A stretch of 64,000 bases of DNA from the NCBI GenBank assembly GCA_963827585.1, contig CAWHCK010000011.1:50814-114813 (forward strand), read 5' to 3'. Of the stretch, positions 54,343 through 62,205 are shown in pieces. The notes below the pieces were generated by a model, which saw only the letters and a program-made list of their open reading frames with translations, did no database searches and was not told the origin of the DNA. Position 1 is the stretch's first letter. Each line of letters opens with the position of its first letter. The stretch is from VAZQ01 sp963827585. GTDB lineage: Bacteria; Pseudomonadota; Alphaproteobacteria; Rhizobiales; Xanthobacteraceae. Made by a program: the position numbers and the translations under genes.

Positions 54343-54405
54343 CCCAAGTCGGCTATCGCCGACTTGGGCAACATGAGGTGCCGATCTCGGGAAACCCGAG
54401 ATCGG
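54343..54405. repeat. Paired perfect palindromes before the envC-like gene
   Basis: CCCAAGTCGGC / GCCGACTTGGG (54343-54353 and 54358-54368, loop TATC) is followed 12 bases later by CCGATCTCGGG / CCCGAGATCGG (54381-54391 and 54395-54405, loop AAA). The layout of two short perfect palindromes in tandem, the second with a GGG-AAA-CCC tip, mirrors the pair at 28401-28468. The surrounding 266-bp gap between rlmH and the next gene has no coding sequence. Confidence 0.75.
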
Positions 54406-54514
54406 TGGCGCTCCCCGGAGGATGACGACGGATGGCGAACCCGCCCAGTCTTAATCCGGCGCCAATCGTGGTTTCTATTGCCGCCTGGAACCGTTCTTGC
54501 ATGGAACCCGATTG

Positions 54515-55882
54515 ATGCGGGCCGTGTCGTGCTCTTCGGTCGTTCTCCGCCCGGCGATCTGGGCGGTGCTGGGAGTTTTGCCGCTCGGGCTGATCGCCGC
54601 GGCGGCCGAGAGCTCGCGCCCCCGCCCGCAAGCTCCGACCGAGACCAACGGTCCCGCCGTCCCACCGGCAAATCTCGATGCCATCAAAGGGCGCGACCAG
54701 GAGCTCGAAGCACTCCGCTCCGAGCAGCGCCGGACACTCGAGCACGAGGCAAGGCTCAAGCGCGAGATCGAATCGATCGGCGATGACCGGCGCAAATTCA
54801 ATCAGCAGATCATCGAGACCGCGGCCCGCGTCACCAACGTGGAAGAGCGGATCGGCCAGACGCAGGAGCGCCTTGGGCCGCTCGACGACCGCGAGCAGGC
54901 GCTGCGGGCATCATTGGCGGAGCGGCGCGGCGTCATCGCCGAGGTGCTGGCGGCGTTGCAGCGGATCGGCCGGCAGACGCCCCCCGGCCTCATGATCAGG
55001 GCCGAGGACGCGTTGCGCTCGGTGCGCTCGGCAATGATGCTGGGGGCGGTGCTGCCCGAGATGCGGCACCAGGTGGAGGCCCTGGCGGCCGATCTCGCCG
55101 AGCTCGTGCGCCTGCGCCGGGACATTGCCACCGAGCGCGACCGCCTGGCGCGCGACCTCCTCGTGCTCGCGGACGAGCGCCAGCGTCTCTCCCTGTTCAT
55201 CGACGCACGCCAACAGCGGCTGGCGGAAGTGGAGCAGGCCCTTGCCGACGAGCGCCAGCGCGCCGCGCAGCTTGCCCGCCAGGCGGAAAACCTCAATCAA
55301 CTGATCGTCAAGCTCGAGCAGGGTCTCGATACCGCGTCGCGGGCGGCACGGGCGGCGGCGCGCTCGGGCGAGGACCGCAAGGCGACCACAAGGCCGGACC
55401 TCGCGGCGCTCCGGGATCCGGGGCGGCTGAGCCCGGCCATCGCCTTCGCTTCGGCCAAGGGGATGCTGCCGCTGCCGGTCAATGGGGCCAGAATCAAGGA
55501 ATTTGGCGCCGCCGACGGTCTCGGAGGTACCGAAAAGGGCCTATCCATCGCCGCCCGGTCGGCGGCCCAAATCACGTCTCCGTGTGACGGATGGGTTGTT
55601 TACGCCGGCAGCTTCCGCAATTATGGCCAACTCTTGATCCTTAATGCCGGCGGCGGATATCATGTGTTGCTCGCTGGGATGGAACGGATATCCGTTGACT
55701 TGGGGCAGTTCGTGGTGACGGGCGAGCCCGTTGCGGTGATGGGCGGCGGAGCCCAGTCGGCCGGTGCTAAAGCGGGCGGTTCAAGCCAACCCGTACTATA
55801 TGTGGAATTCCGCAAGGACGGGATCCCCGTCGATCCAGGCCCCTGGTGGGCCGCAAACGAAGGCCAGAAGGTTCGCGGATGA
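54515..55882 (+). CDS. EnvC-like murein hydrolase activator (coiled coil plus degenerate M23 domain)
   Basis: A 455-residue exported protein from ATG 54515 with a signal peptide of about 30 residues. Residues 50-290 form long coiled coils (DQELEALRSEQRRTLEHEARLKREIES and onward, rich in Glu/Arg/Leu heptads). The C-terminal 130 residues are an M23/LytM domain, but the zinc ligands are lost: the usual H-x-x-x-D position reads GLSIAARSAAQITSP, and the H-x-H is replaced by VLYVEFRKDG. EnvC-type proteins of this kind activate periplasmic amidases during cell division. Its stop overlaps the start of the protease gene (ATGATG). Confidence 0.9.
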   Translation: MRAVSCSSVVLRPAIWAVLGVLPLGLIAAAAESSRPRPQAPTETNGPAVPPANLDAIKGRDQELEALRSEQRRTLEHEARLKREIESIGDDRRKFNQQIIETAARVTNVEERIGQTQERLGPLDDREQALRASLAERRGVIAEVLAALQRIGRQTPPGLMIRAEDALRSVRSAMMLGAVLPEMRHQVEALAADLAELVRLRRDIATERDRLARDLLVLADERQRLSLFIDARQQRLAEVEQALADERQRAAQLARQAENLNQLIVKLEQGLDTASRAARAAARSGEDRKATTRPDLAALRDPGRLSPAIAFASAKGMLPLPVNGARIKEFGAADGLGGTEKGLSIAARSAAQITSPCDGWVVYAGSFRNYGQLLILNAGGGYHVLLAGMERISVDLGQFVVTGEPVAVMGGGAQSAGAKAGGSSQPVLYVEFRKDGIPVDPGPWWAANEGQKVRG

Positions 55883-57210
55883 TGCGCAAAACTTCCCTGA
55901 TTCTCCTTGGTGCCGCCGCTGGCGTCGCCGTGACGCTGATCACCACCCAGCCCCGTATCGTGTTCGATGGCGCGCGCGCGCAGGCGGCGGCCGCCGACAC
56001 CTATCGGCAGCTCAGCCTGTTCGGCGACGTGTTCGAGCGGGTGCGGGCCGACTATGTGGAGAAACCCGACGACGGCAAGCTGATCGAGTTGGCGATCAAC
56101 GGCATGCTGGCCGGGCTCGATCCGCACTCGAGCTACATGGATTCCAAGAGCTTCCGCGACATGCAGGTGCAGACCCGCGGCGAGTTCGGCGGGCTCGGCA
56201 TCGAGGTCACCATGGAGGACGGCCTGATCAAGGTCGTGGCGCCGATCGACGAGACCCCGGCGGCCAAGGCCGGCATCATGGCCAACGACATCATCACCCA
56301 CCTCGACGAGGAGCCGGTGCAGGGGCTCACCCTCAACCAGGCCGTCGAGAAGATGCGCGGGCCGGTGAATACCAAGATCAAGCTCAAGGTCATGCGCAAA
56401 GGCGCGGACAAGCCGGTCGAGGTATCGATCACGCGCGATATCATCCGCGTGCGCTCGGTGCGCTCGCGCATGGAAGGCGATGACGTCGGCTTCATCCGCG
56501 TCACCCAGTTCAACGAGCAGACCACCGAAGGCCTCAAGAAGGCGATCACCGATCTCTCCGCCCAGACCGGCGACAAGCTCAAGGGCTTCGTCATCGACCT
56601 GCGCAACAATCCGGGCGGATTGCTCGATCAGGCGATCTCGGTGTCCGATGCGTTCCTGGAAAAGGGCGAGATCGTCTCGACGCGCGGCCGTAACGCCGAG
56701 GAAACCCAGCGCTTCAACGCGCGCTCGGGCGACCTCACCAAGACCAAGCCGATCATCGTGCTGATCAATGGCGGCTCCGCCTCCGCCTCCGAGATCGTGG
56801 CGGGCGCGCTGCAGGATCATCGGCGTGCGACCGTGATCGGCACGCGCTCGTTCGGCAAGGGCTCGGTGCAGACCATCATTCCGCTCGGCTCCGGCAACGG
56901 CGCGCTGCGGCTGACCACCGCGCGCTACTTCACGCCGTCCGGACGCTCGATCCAGGCGAAGGGCATTTCGCCCGACATCGAGGTGCTGCAGGAAGTTCCC
57001 GAGGAGCTCAAGGCGCGCACCGATACCAAGGGCGAGGCTTCGCTGCGCGGACACCTCAAGGCCGACGGCACGGAGGAGACCGGCTCGCAGTCCTACATCC
57101 CGCCGGATCCGAAGGATGACAAGGCGCTCCACACCGCGCTCGATCTCATCCGCGGCATCCAGAAGAACTCGGCCTATCCGCCAAATCCGAAGACGGCGGT
57201 GCCGAACTAA
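55879..57210 (+). CDS. ctpA: C-terminal processing peptidase, S41 family
   Basis: A 443-residue periplasmic protease from ATG 55879, overlapping the previous stop. A signal/anchor covers residues 5-25. A PDZ domain is at about 90-170 (FGGLGIEVTMEDGLIKVVAPIDETPAAKAGI). The Ser-Lys active site is S302 in GGSASASEI and K327 in TRSFGKGSVQTI, 25 residues apart as in Prc and plant CtpA. It trims or degrades envelope proteins and probably controls peptidoglycan hydrolases together with the EnvC-like protein. The operon ends at the strong terminator at 57233. Confidence 0.95.
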   Translation: MMRKTSLILLGAAAGVAVTLITTQPRIVFDGARAQAAAADTYRQLSLFGDVFERVRADYVEKPDDGKLIELAINGMLAGLDPHSSYMDSKSFRDMQVQTRGEFGGLGIEVTMEDGLIKVVAPIDETPAAKAGIMANDIITHLDEEPVQGLTLNQAVEKMRGPVNTKIKLKVMRKGADKPVEVSITRDIIRVRSVRSRMEGDDVGFIRVTQFNEQTTEGLKKAITDLSAQTGDKLKGFVIDLRNNPGGLLDQAISVSDAFLEKGEIVSTRGRNAEETQRFNARSGDLTKTKPIIVLINGGSASASEIVAGALQDHRRATVIGTRSFGKGSVQTIIPLGSGNGALRLTTARYFTPSGRSIQAKGISPDIEVLQEVPEELKARTDTKGEASLRGHLKADGTEETGSQSYIPPDPKDDKALHTALDLIRGIQKNSAYPPNPKTAVPN

Positions 57211-57232
57211 CGTCGGGAGCCCGGATCGACAC

Positions 57233-57265
57233 ATGGGGCGGCCTTCGGGCCGCCCCATTGCTTTT
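57233..57265 (+). terminator. Rho-independent terminator after ctpA
   Basis: A perfect 11-bp stem, ATGGGGCGGCC / GGCCGCCCCAT, with loop TTCG, followed by TGCTTTTG. The UUCG tetraloop and GC stem make it very stable. It lies 22 bases after the ctpA stop and closes the rlmH-envC-ctpA transcript. The 222 bases from here to the next gene show nothing else. Confidence 0.9.
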
Positions 57266-57487
57266 GTCCAGGCGATCATCATCGTTCCGTCCGCGCCATG
57301 CTTGCGCTGTAGCCGTGTTCATCCACGAATAACCGCTTGTAAACTGTATTTGACCCTTTCGGCCTCGTTTTCGGACGCCGGCCCCGTGCATGTGGTGCCG
57401 CTGGTGATGGGCCGGCGTCCGAAAACCTTCACATAACCGGACATGCTCATTCGGCAGGGGCGAACTCAGCGACGATCGCAATCCCAT

Positions 57488-59028
57488 TCACTCGGGAACA
57501 CCTGCCCTGCGCATTCCAACGATCAACCGCTGTCGATCCTCATCGCGGCACAATGGATAGAATTCGCAAATCCAGCTGATGGTCGGTCTTGGATTGACCT
57601 TCCTAAGCAACTGCACCGCCCGCGCCGCCTCATCGAGATGGCCGCGCATGGCGTTGGATGCGATCGCTACGCGCAGAGCCGGCGGCCAATTCGGCTTGAC
57701 GCGCAGGGCCATCGCAGCCCAGTCGGCGGCCTCGTCGTCGCGGCCGGCAATGAAATGGGCGAACCCCATCGCGCTTTGCGTCAGGAACATGCGAGGATCA
57801 AGCGGGTCGAGCCGGATCGCCCTGTTTAAGCTGTCGATTGCGCGCTCGGAATCGCCGGCATAGCCACGAACCCAGCCGCTTCGCTGCCAGGCGACGGCCA
57901 GGTTTTCGTCCAGCTCGAGCGCGCGATGAGCAACAACCCGCGATCGACGCCCTTGAAAAAGAAAGCGAGCGCATGCCCGGCCCAGCACAGGGCGACGGGA
58001 TCGTCCAGCCCGATATCGGCCGCCCGATCGACGAGACGAGCGATTTCCTTCTCATCGAAACTTGAAAGCCAACCACTCGCCTTGCCCAGGAGATAACACG
58101 ACGCCGCGAGGCCGTAGGGTGTCGAATAGTCGCGATCCTTGTCGATCGCCGCGTAGAAGAGCTGTAGTGCCTTGCCGTTGTCCTCCTTGGTCCAGCGGTT
58201 CCAGTGGGCGAGGCCGCGAAGATATAGGTCATAAGCGGCGAGATCCCCGGTTGCGCCTTGCTTGGCGCGATTGATCTCCGCTTTCTCGAGTTGCGGAGCA
58301 AGCGCTCCGACTACACGCGTGACGATCTGGTCCTGCAATTCGAAGATATCGGCCATATCCCCGTCAAACCGGTCGGCCCAAAGATGATGGCCGGATTCAG
58401 CCTCGATCAACTGCCCGACCACGCGTACACGGCTACCCGATTTGCGTACACTGCCTTCGAGCACATAACGGACGCCAAGCTCGCGCGCAACTTGCTTGGT
58501 ATCAATCGGCTTGCCCTTGTAAGTGAACGACGACGCTCGAGCGATGACGAAGAATGCGCGATTGCGCGACAAGGCGGTGATGATGTCTTCAACAATCCCG
58601 TCGATGAAGTAGTCTTGCTCCGGGTCGCCGCTAAGATTTTCAAAGGGCAGAACTGCAATTGACGGCTTGTCAGAGCTACTGCGCGACAGTTCGGCTGATC
58701 CGCCTTCTGCCAGATCAGGCTCTTCTCGAACGGCTCCTACAAATCGCAGACCCCTCCGCGGCAATGTCTTGATCAGGCGTTGATCCTCGCCATTGTCGCC
58801 GATGACGGCGCGGGCGGCATTGATCCGGGTACTCAGAGCGGATTTGCTGACGACGCGTCCCCGCCACACTGAGGCGAGAAGATCGTCCCGGCTGACAACG
58901 TGCTTGCGGTTCTGGATCAGGTAAAGCAGCAGATCGAAGACCTGCGGTTCGACCGCAACTGGCTTCAGTCCGCGCAGCAACTCGCGGCGATCTACATCGA
59001 GCACGTAATCCTCGAACAAATACCGCAC
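57488..59028 (-). pseudogene. Winged-helix / TolB-like / TPR transcription regulator (CadC type), single-base frameshift
   Basis: A regulator of about 513 residues once corrected. The start is GTG 59028 (V-RYLFEDYVLDVDRREL). Residues 1-95 are an OmpR/CadC-type winged helix (VFDLLLYLIQNRKHVVSRDDLLASVW, then STRINAARAVIGD and RLIKTLPRRGLRFVG). Residues about 125-250 match the TolB-like domain found in adenylate-cyclase-related proteins (KPSIAVLPFENLSGDPEQDYFIDGIVEDIITALSR). TPR-like helices follow. Near base 57927 the frame breaks: adding one base gives RGLLLDRALELDENLAVAW, and the last 150 residues then continue to 57488. It is either a frameshift mutation or an error. It is the only regulator-like gene near the cupin and repeat-protein genes, which run away from it. 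Confidence 0.87.
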
Positions 59029-59239
59029 GTTGCAATTCCGAGGAAGCTGGGCGGTGGAGAATTTCAAATAGCATTGCCCGAAGTGAGAAAAAATCAAGGG
59101 AATCGTGACGGCACGGTAAGCCCGTTTAAAAGACAATCTCGCCATCGTCCGACACACTGGCCCTCCACGCGCTGTGAAGGCTGAAGCCTTGCGCGGACGA
59201 GTTCCAGCCCGATCTCGCTTGAATTTCCCGAATGCAAGG

Positions 59240-59884
59240 ATGACCTGGTCCACCAAAATGAAATGCCATCCCCACACTCTCAAACGCATCGTCTCGTTGG
59301 CGCGTTCACTTTCGGTGACGGCGATATGCGGGCTGATCTTGTCCGCGCCGATCGCATCGGCTCAGCAATTCGTGATAAAGCCGGTCGTCGAGAAGAAGTT
59401 GACGCAACTGTCGGGCGGCCCGTTGCACTGGCGGCTGGAAAACTTTCCGACGCTGGCGCTCGCGCAGGCCGCCGCCGGCCCGACCTCGCTTGCGGCCGAG
59501 GTCGCAGGCAAGGTCTGGCTATTCACGCTTGGGCCGAAGGGCGGTTCGACGGCCGGCGCAAGCAAGGTTGCCGAGATCGGCCCGGTGCCGCCGGTCACGG
59601 CACCGGAGTACCTGCTGCGGATCAACCACGCCGGCGGTCCGCCTGGCGCCAAGACGCCGATCCATACCCATCCGGGATCCGAGGCGTTCTACGTGCTCTC
59701 GGGACGCATGAGCCAACGCACTCCGCACGGGGTGATCCATCTCGACGTCGGCCAGTCGGCGCCGGGTCATGGTGCCGATGTTCCGATGGAGGTCTCCAGC
59801 AGCGGCACGACCGATTTAAATCAGCTTGTCATGTTCCTGGTCGATGCGACGAGGCCGTTCTCGTCGCCGGCCAAGTTCGAGTGA
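59240..59884 (+). CDS. Exported cupin-domain protein
   Basis: A 214-residue protein from ATG 59240 (ATG 59258 is also possible). A signal peptide covers about residues 15-35, with likely cleavage at ASA/QQ, so the protein is periplasmic. The cupin core lies near residues 115-175: LLRINHAGGPPGAKTPIHTHPGSEAFYVLSGRMSQRTPHG, with the H-T-H-P-G-S-E metal pattern and a later PGHGADVPMEV. This pattern resembles small-molecule-binding or isomerase-like cupins. It is divergent from the frameshifted regulator, which may control it. The reaction is unknown. Confidence 0.85.
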   Translation: MTWSTKMKCHPHTLKRIVSLARSLSVTAICGLILSAPIASAQQFVIKPVVEKKLTQLSGGPLHWRLENFPTLALAQAAAGPTSLAAEVAGKVWLFTLGPKGGSTAGASKVAEIGPVPPVTAPEYLLRINHAGGPPGAKTPIHTHPGSEAFYVLSGRMSQRTPHGVIHLDVGQSAPGHGADVPMEVSSSGTTDLNQLVMFLVDATRPFSSPAKFE

Positions 59885-59968
59885 GGCAGGGGCCGGCGGC
59901 CGTTGCCGAGCTGCCGGCCATCGGGAACGCACTGTGCTTTCGGCGGATAATGCATCGGAGATTAGGTG

Positions 59969-60412
59969 ATGTGCGCCAAATCAAAGGCCATATGGGTCGT
60001 GTCGCTTGCCGCGCTGCTGGTTTTGCTGGTCTCAACGGCAGGCACTAAGGCTGAGGTGTGTAATTCAACGGATTGCTCCTGTCGTAATAGAGAATGCTCA
60101 AAAAATTGCGAGATAGCGGCGCATAAGAACGAAGTTTACGCTTGGTGCTTAAGACAGTGTGCAGACCGTTTTGCTGATTGTAAGGCTGACTCCGGGCCGG
60201 TAGGCAAAGCACACCCCTTGACGCCGCAGAAGACTACCAAGTCGCCCACGACCGCTCCGGCACAACCGCTGACGCCGCAGAAGGTTACACGGTCGCCCAC
60301 GACCGTGCCCACACAACCCCTGACCCCGCAGAACGTTACACGGTCGCCCACGACCGCGCCAACACAACCGCTGACGTCATCGCCGTCTTTGCGGCGAGGC
60401 GCCCGACAGTAG
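59969..60412 (+). CDS. Exported cysteine-rich protein with 17-residue tandem repeats
   Basis: A 147-residue protein. ATG 59969 follows a GTG and a weak GGAG. The signal peptide (residues 6-28, cleavage near TKA/EV) leads to a compact segment of about 45 residues with eight cysteines (VCNSTDCSC, RECSKNC, WCLRQC, ADC), enough for four disulfides. The C-terminal half is a Pro/Thr-rich stalk made of three 17-residue repeats of the type PLTPQKVTRSPTTAPTQ plus a partial fourth. It looks like a small secreted or surface protein with a spacer. No known family is recognised. It lies 84 bases after the exported cupin gene and may be co-transcribed. Confidence 0.72.
   Translation: MCAKSKAIWVVSLAALLVLLVSTAGTKAEVCNSTDCSCRNRECSKNCEIAAHKNEVYAWCLRQCADRFADCKADSGPVGKAHPLTPQKTTKSPTTAPAQPLTPQKVTRSPTTVPTQPLTPQNVTRSPTTAPTQPLTSSPSLRRGARQ
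60215..60376 (+). repeat. 51-bp coding tandem repeat
   Basis: Three full units, 60215-60265, 60266-60316 and 60317-60367, plus the first nine bases of a fourth. Units 2 and 3 are almost identical (ctgacgccgcagaaggttac against ctgaccccgcagaacgttac) and unit 1 is more diverged. The repeat keeps the frame, so copy number can change by slippage without breaking the protein. Confidence 0.9.
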
Positions 60413-60922
60413 CGCGGCGCCCCGGTAGCGTCACGCATCCGGGGGCGGGGGCTCTGCTCTGCGCGTAAGCAAATGGGATGCAGGCATTGGCGCAACCCGG
60501 AGGACGTCAACGCGTCCTATTCCGAGGCGCACATTTTGGAGCTCGAATAAACCAGCCGATATTGCGCGGCTGGAGGCGCAGGCACGCCTGATCGCCGGCT
60601 CAAGGAACGTTTGTACTTTGAACGCGACCGTCAGCGTATCTGAACAGACAATTCGAAAGACGAATTCGTTATATGCTCGCCTTCAGCTCTAGTGACTTCA
60701 TTAGCTGAACTAACCGCTGTCGCAATGTGCAATAGCGGGCGACGTCCGACGCGATGCGGCCGACAGCGTCTGCTACGCCGCAACGGAAAATGTTCGGGGG
60801 CTGTGAAAATCGGAAAACGCCTGTCTGGCCGTATCCACAAGTCTCTCGCCTTGGCCCGGGGCAGCGGCTATGGATGCCGGCGCGCGCGCAGTCTCGCGCG
60901 CCCCGCAACGACGGAACCCGGC
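60413..60922. other. Intergenic, 510 bp
   Basis: No convincing gene. The stretch is less GC-rich than its surroundings between about 60600 and 60720 (for example gaacagacaattcgaaagacg), and the promoter of rppH is probably there. The open frames running into rppH lack protein-like composition before the ATG at 60923. Confidence 0.5.
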
Positions 60923-61426
60923 ATGCCTCCCTTCGAATCCCTCCCCTATCGGCCTTGCGTCGGCACCGCGGTGTTCAACCGCGACGGCCGCGTCTTCATC
61001 GGTCGCCGCATCAACGGGCCCGAGCACGTCGACGAGGTCCATGCGTGGCAGATGCCGCAGGGCGGCATCGATTCCGGCGAGGATCCGTGGCCGGCGGCGC
61101 TGCGCGAACTCTACGAGGAAACCAACATCCGCTCGGTCGAGAAGCTCGGCGAGATCGACGAGCAGCTCTGCTACGATATTCCGCGCGACATCGTCGGCCA
61201 GGCGTGGAAAGGAAAATATCGCGGCCAATGCCAGAAGTGGTACGCGCTGCGTTTCACCGGCAGTGAGAGTGAGATCGACATCACCCATCCCGCCGGCGGC
61301 CACAAGCCCGAATTCGTGGAATGGCGCTGGGAGCGGCTGCAGAACCTTCCCGACATGATCATTCCGTTCAAGCGGCCGGTCTACGCGCGCGTGGTGAAGG
61401 AATTCGCCAAATTTGCGAAGCGGTGA
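60923..61426 (+). CDS. rppH: RNA pyrophosphohydrolase (Nudix)
   Basis: A 167-residue Nudix hydrolase that removes pyrophosphate from 5'-triphosphate mRNA to start decay. The Nudix box is at residues 47-69 (GGIDSGE, seven residues, RELYEETNI); the usual Gly before the last residue is Asn, as is common in this family. YRPCVGTAVFNRDGRVFIGRR near the start and KWYALRFTGSESEIDI later are typical. The start is ATG 60923. It is convergent with atpC, and the position beside the ATP synthase genes fits Bradyrhizobium-like synteny. Confidence 0.95.
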   Translation: MPPFESLPYRPCVGTAVFNRDGRVFIGRRINGPEHVDEVHAWQMPQGGIDSGEDPWPAALRELYEETNIRSVEKLGEIDEQLCYDIPRDIVGQAWKGKYRGQCQKWYALRFTGSESEIDITHPAGGHKPEFVEWRWERLQNLPDMIIPFKRPVYARVVKEFAKFAKR

Positions 61427-61480
61427 CGGCCAGGGCGCGTCCCGTTGGACTCGATCACCGCTGCCGCGGATTCGGTGTGC

Positions 61481-61618
61481 TCCCCTCCCCCTTGTGGGGA
61501 GGGGTTGGGGGTGGGGGTCGTTGTTGGCGGACGCAACTCGCGCAACAACGACGACCCCCACCCCGCCCGCCTCCGCTTCGCTTCGGCGGTCGACCCTCCC
61601 CACAAGGGGGAGGGTAGG
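61481..61618. repeat. Large imperfect inverted repeat between convergent rppH and atpC
   Basis: The left arm (about 61481-61527, tcccctcccccttgtgggg through gggggtcgttgttg) pairs with the right arm (about 61543-61618, caacaacgacgaccccc through cacaagggggagggtagg). It could serve as a two-way terminator for the converging transcripts. The design matches the elements at 13391, 49283 and 52395, each with GC-only sub-hairpins. It fills most of the 301-bp gap. Confidence 0.75.
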
Positions 61619-61727
61619 AGCGCGCGGCAAATGTTCTGCGTCGAGCACAACGGGATGCGCCCTAAGCGCGTACGCATGACACCGAGCATGTGCGGCGTGA
61701 CAGTGCTCGCTGGCGATTCTGCCCACC

Positions 61728-62126
61728 CTACTGCGTCAGCGCAGCCTGCAGCGCCTTGAGCTGATCGAGCTTGTGGGAGAGCTTGTCGCGCTGCCAGTCG
61801 TCGGTAGCGTCGGCGGCGTCTTCCTCGGTGTCCTTGATCGCGCTGGCGAGCGCCGCGTGATCGAACTCATCCACCGGCACGGCCAGATCCGCGAGCACGG
61901 TCAGGCCGGCCGGACCGACCTCGGCAAAGCCGCCGTTGACCACGACCTGCAACGCGCCGCTTTCGCCGTGAATGACGAGGATGCCGGGCCGCACGGTGGT
62001 GACGAGCGGGGCGTGTCCCGCCAGCACGCCGAAGTCACCCTCGGTGCCGGGCACGTCGACCTGGGTGACCTCGCCGGAGAACAGGAGCTTCTCCGGCGCG
62101 ACGAGATCGAAGTGGAAGGTAGCCAT
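61728..62126 (-). CDS. atpC: F1F0 ATP synthase epsilon subunit
   Basis: A 132-residue subunit of the F1 rotor stalk. The N-terminal beta-sandwich is clear (MATFHFDLVAPEKLLFSGEVTQVDVPGTEGDFGVLAGHAPLVTTVRPG), and the C-terminal helical pair (LASAIKDTEEDAADATDDWQRDKLSHKLDQLKALQAAL) can inhibit rotation. It is the last gene of the atp operon. A palindromic repeat lies in the 79-bp gap after atpD. Confidence 0.97.
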   Translation of the reverse strand: MATFHFDLVAPEKLLFSGEVTQVDVPGTEGDFGVLAGHAPLVTTVRPGILVIHGESGALQVVVNGGFAEVGPAGLTVLADLAVPVDEFDHAALASAIKDTEEDAADATDDWQRDKLSHKLDQLKALQAALTQ

Positions 62127-62163
62127 GATGAGCGTCCGCTTTCTCGCTCGTCACTTTTGATGG

Positions 62164-62186
62164 ATTGCCGGGTCAAGCCCGGCAAT
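62164..62186. repeat. Palindrome between atpD and atpC
   Basis: ATTGCCGGG / CCCGGCAAT with loop TCAAG, a perfect 9-bp stem in the 79-bp gap between two operon genes. The half tcaagcccggcaatgacg also follows the palindromes at 28469. It might affect processing or the atpC level, but it could equally be a neutral dispersed repeat. Confidence 0.75.
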
Positions 62187-62205
62187 GACGCCAATAATCC
62201 TGACC

